This document shows, piece after piece, positions 60,840-64,000 of a stretch of DNA of 64,000 bases (the first letter of the stretch is position 1; each line of letters begins with the position of its first letter). The notes beneath the pieces are model-generated. The model was not told where the DNA came from. It worked only from the letters and a program-made list of their open reading frames with translations, and made no database searches. Made by a program: the position numbers and the translations under genes. The stretch spans positions 236,599,741 through 236,663,740 of the forward strand of contig CM041465.1 in assembly GCA_023213395.1 (NCBI GenBank), written 5' to 3'. Origin of the DNA: Cycas panzhihuaensis (taxonomy: Eukaryota > Cycadophyta).

Positions 60840-61334
60840 TGTTTCATAAAAATTTGGCCCTTGATTAATTTTCATCTATCTTATTGATTAATTTACTTGA
60901 TCATGGGTGTATTTTCTTATTGAATGAGATTGTATTCAGTGTTTGGAATATTATATAATGCTTTTAAATTTGATACAATTTTTGATGAACTAATATGTAA
61001 ATATTGATGATGATTGATGTTTAGATAATGATGAATGTATTATTATGTCTTCCATATGTTGATGAATGAAACTCTAGTATCAAAATCTTTCCCTAAGCCA
61101 TTCTGATCCACTTTTTACTTTTAAAACACTCATTGTTTCTATATTTTCCTCTTGTTCTTATACTAGGGCTATCAATTTTTTATATTTTTGGGCTCATGCT
61201 TAATTTATCAATTCTTTTGGGATACTCTTTGTCTTTAATAAAATTATTTTATTTTAGTTTTTGGTAATATTCTAAGTTTTTAAACTTTATTTATCAATTT
61301 TTTTATTTTTTATCACAAATTTTTTAGTATTTCT

Positions 61335-61430
61335 AAAAATGTGATTGATCACGTTTTATATAGCAAGCCACATTTTTCATTCTATATAAAACATGATTAA
61401 TCATATTTTATGTAGAAAATCACATTTTTT
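61335..61430. repeat. Inverted and direct repeats in LTR of F
   Basis: AAAATGTGATTGATCACGTTT, its partner AAAACATGATTAATCATATTTT and two CACATTTTT blocks sit within 100 bp and can fold into a long hairpin. Each has a near-palindromic core (TGATCA or TTAATCA). It may be the counterpart of the U3 palindrome in A. Confidence 0.5.
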
Positions 61431-62214
61431 ACTATTATGCATGCAAAATTTTTAATCAAACTTCCCAAATTTTCTCTATTTTTTGTATGTTCTTACCTAG
61501 ATTTCTTGGTAACTCTTTCTTTCTCATCTAGAAACCCCCAAAACCCTTAACAATTAATCATAGAGTGAATTAATATGAGTTTTGTGGTTGTATCTTTGAA
61601 GAAAAGAGAGAAGAGAAGTGGAAAAAGAGATAATAAAGAGAAAAGAGACTTGGAGATATTCCTAGTGTTGTAGTTTAACTTTATTTTATGAGATTTGCTA
61701 AGATGTTTATCCTCTACAAAGCTTTCATTTGAGCTCCAATGCTCTTATTACAAGTTTGTTAATGCTTTTCTATTACTCTTTCTTACTTTTTTTGAATGGA
61801 TGCTTATCATATTATGCCTTCTTCATGTTGTCTTCTCAATCTTATCTCTAGTTGTTATTATTCCTTAATTTTCCTTGGATTGATATTGGCTAAAAGGTAA
61901 GCCCCTTATGGGGTTTATAGAGGTTTGCTATAGAGAAAAGAGATCTACCTCTTCATCATTGTTCATAGATTCTCCCTCCCATTATCCATATTAATCAAGA
62001 TTTTCAAGAGATATTTATCTCATCTCTTTTGGTTTGGTACTAGTTTTAATGGTTTCATTATAAATTTCTCCTTTTACTACCTATTTTAAAAGGAAAAATT
62101 GGTGAAATATTAGTCAATAAGGGAAAGATTACTATGATAAGGCACATATGTGATAGTATAAATTGAGGATCTTATGATTATATAGTTCATTTTCCTTGAT
62201 TCTTCACTTGTTTC

Positions 62215-62240
62215 CTTCTTCTTCTTCTTCTTCTTCTTCT
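62215..62240. repeat. (CTT)n microsatellite
   Basis: About eight CTT units in a row. Confidence 0.9.
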
Positions 62241-63879
62241 AGAAGATGCACAATTAGAAAAAGAGTAAAGGGAATAAACTTTGTATGCCTCTTGTTTACT
62301 CTTTTCTTTTATAAGAAATATAATCAATTTAATAATTTCATAGTTGTATGCTATTGAATCAATGGTGAAATCTTTCTTTGTTCCTAATCTAATTTCTTAA
62401 TATGATGTGCGAGTTAAGTTCTTACTTTCATGGTGAATCTACACATTGTATACCATCTTTCATGGCTTGTTCAAGTGGACTTTGAGGTTTCATGTTAACT
62501 TTATACTTTGCATGCTAAATTTTATGATTTATTTCCTTTATTTGGAGTTATTCCATGGTTGAAAAATTATAAAATTCATCAAAGATCATACACGTAAGTA
62601 GAAGAAGTCTAGAACGAGCTTCATACCACTTTAACCCTCATTTTTTTAGGTAGGTATGAAATATTTCCTTTAAAAAGTTTGTTTCTTGTACCTTTTTGTT
62701 TGAAATAAAAGTTTGTTTGAAGATTTTAATTTAGATTCTTTTGTTCATTGATAAGATTTCCTTAAAAAAAAGAAAAAAAGAGTCAATGTGATTTCTTATT
62801 TCTTTATTTGATTTAAAGAGTGGTTTTCCTTAGATTTATTAGTCTCTTTTGTTACTTTTTATAAGTGTGTGATCAAATTATTATTTTTTTTTAACCTTTT
62901 CTGCAATTAATTAAACCTAAAACATTAAAAAATATAAGGGAAAGAATAACAAAAAATAAGAAAACAGAACAAAAACATTGTTAGTGTAGCTTTGAACTTA
63001 GATCTCCTTTACTTGATTATATAGGCTAGCATATTCCTTTACCAAGTACCATTCACATATCCTAGCCTTTTGCTTTTCATCATAACCAATTATATAATAT
63101 AGCTAAGTAGAGACTCCTTCTTAGGAGTTAGAAAAAGTTGGTTCTATGGTTCTTGTAAGTTGATATATCTATCGATATCCATTAGAAATAGAAGAAACAT
63201 AAAGTTATTGAGAGGTACTTAGCCTAGATTGATTCTTAAATAACCATGTTCATGATTATTCAAGTCATGGAGGATTAAGATTTTAAAGATATACATGAGG
63301 AGAAGATTAAGATCACAACCTTGAGAGATGAACTGTAGGTGAGTATAGGATGTTCAATTAAACAATCTCTAAGGGGAAAGGGATTAGCCTTTAAGCAACA
63401 TATTATCGAGAAGTAAGAAGGGTATTGTTCATAAAATTGGCCTTAGTATTAAACATTTGGTAAATCATGAGAGAAGTGAAATTAAGAAAGATTACAAATA
63501 TGAATAGAGGTTTATTAATAATATAATTTATAAATTACATGAATAATACATGAACTGCTTTGCTATTCAAGGATCATTTTAGACTATTGAAGGATAAAAG
63601 GAAACCTATAGATTATTAGATATATTAGTAGCCTATTACAAAATAAAATAGATTAGTTAAGTGTTGAAAAACACCAAACATAGGATCCAACTATTTGTAT
63701 TAACAATGAAAGGTCATCATAATGAGCCAAAATTAGGGAAGAGCAAGAGAATAATACAAGTGCAACTTATAGTTTTTTTGTATTTTTTATTATTTTTATG
63801 GTATTTTTGGATAGTGAAGTATCTACATTTAGTTTATTCTCACTTTTAAAGTGGTGCCTCCTAAGCATGAGTCTTAGGG

Positions 63880-64000
63880 GGAGGTGAAAGATTTGAGCTA
63901 CCATAGTTTTTGCTCATTAGTAGGAGGATTTTTAGAGCCATAGTTTATACTCATTATGAAGTTAGTTTGGCTTAGGGCTCATGGTAGAGAAAAGGATGTC
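63880..64000 (-). repeat. Reverse-oriented 3' region repeats at right edge
   Basis: ACCATAGTTTTTGCTCATT (63897) and CATAGTTTATACTCATT (63931) match the untranslated repeats of G (50830-51060) in the same orientation, and those of F in reverse. This is probably the start of another minus-strand element of the F/G family continuing past the window. Confidence 0.6.

Larger units (their letters stand above)
60840..63850 (+). mobile_element. Element F 3' LTR (right limit approximate)
   Basis: It starts TGTTTCATAAAAATTTGG after the polypurine tract. Inside lies a pair of inverted motifs around AATGTGATTGATCACG and TATATAAAAC (61335-61430) and a (CTT)n run at 62215-62240. The right edge was not defined. 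The length is judged from the 2.9-kb LTRs of A and from the return of the reverse-oriented repeats at about 63890. The 62-codon ORF at 63661-63849 has no recognisable motif. Confidence 0.5.

Overview
This window is nuclear DNA from a seed plant with a large, repeat-rich genome. The evidence is plant Ty1/copia and Ty3/gypsy retrotransposons: a Tat-type pol with an extra archaeal-type RNase H, chromovirus-type gag and pol, and primer sites for initiator tRNA-Met. I see no host protein-coding gene, tRNA or rRNA gene. The species cannot be fixed from the sequence. Nearly all coding tracts are old and full of stop codons, so they are annotated as pseudogenes. The layout fits deep heterochromatin.

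Left half (1-34 kb): a nest of elements that can be untangled from LTR ends, primer sites and target-site duplications (TSDs). D is a chromovirus-like gypsy element on the minus strand, with its primer site near 33.85 kb, gag near 32 kb, protease near 31.2 kb and RT near 30.6 kb. C, a 3.9-kb element with 329/326-bp LTRs and TSD TTTAT, splits the RT of D. B, a Tat element on the minus strand, lies next to the D RT fragment at 26,402. A, a 19.7-kb Tat element on the plus strand (3860-23529, TSD GTCAC), sits inside the primer binding site of B. E, a copia element (1-2533), appears to sit inside the gag of B. A TRIM of 271 bp with 81-bp LTRs (34058-34328, TSD CCTTC) lies beside the primer site of D, probably in its 5' LTR.

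Element A is the richest feature. It has 2.9-kb LTRs, gag, protease, RT, RNase H and integrase. A 2.04-kb internal tandem duplication gives it two RNase H-integrase modules. A reverse-strand ORF resembles plant mobile domain proteins and has its own TATA box. An archaeal-type RNase H lies just before the polypurine tract.

Right half (34-64 kb): very AT-rich. It holds about 7 kb of unassigned DNA with microsatellites, then a diverged ~305-bp satellite array (about 41.6-46.1 kb) whose units carry a plant snRNA-type promoter signature, then a ~150-bp AT repeat. At 47.6-51.8 kb is the 3' end of a minus-strand Tat element (G). At 52-63.9 kb is most of a plus-strand Tat element (F). F and G share unusual short repeats between the last RNase H and the LTR, and more of these repeats lie inverted at the right edge.

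No new defence or metabolic system is visible. The most unusual items are the snRNA-promoter-like satellite, the duplicated integrase module, the antisense gene with its own promoter, and the 81-bp-LTR TRIM.
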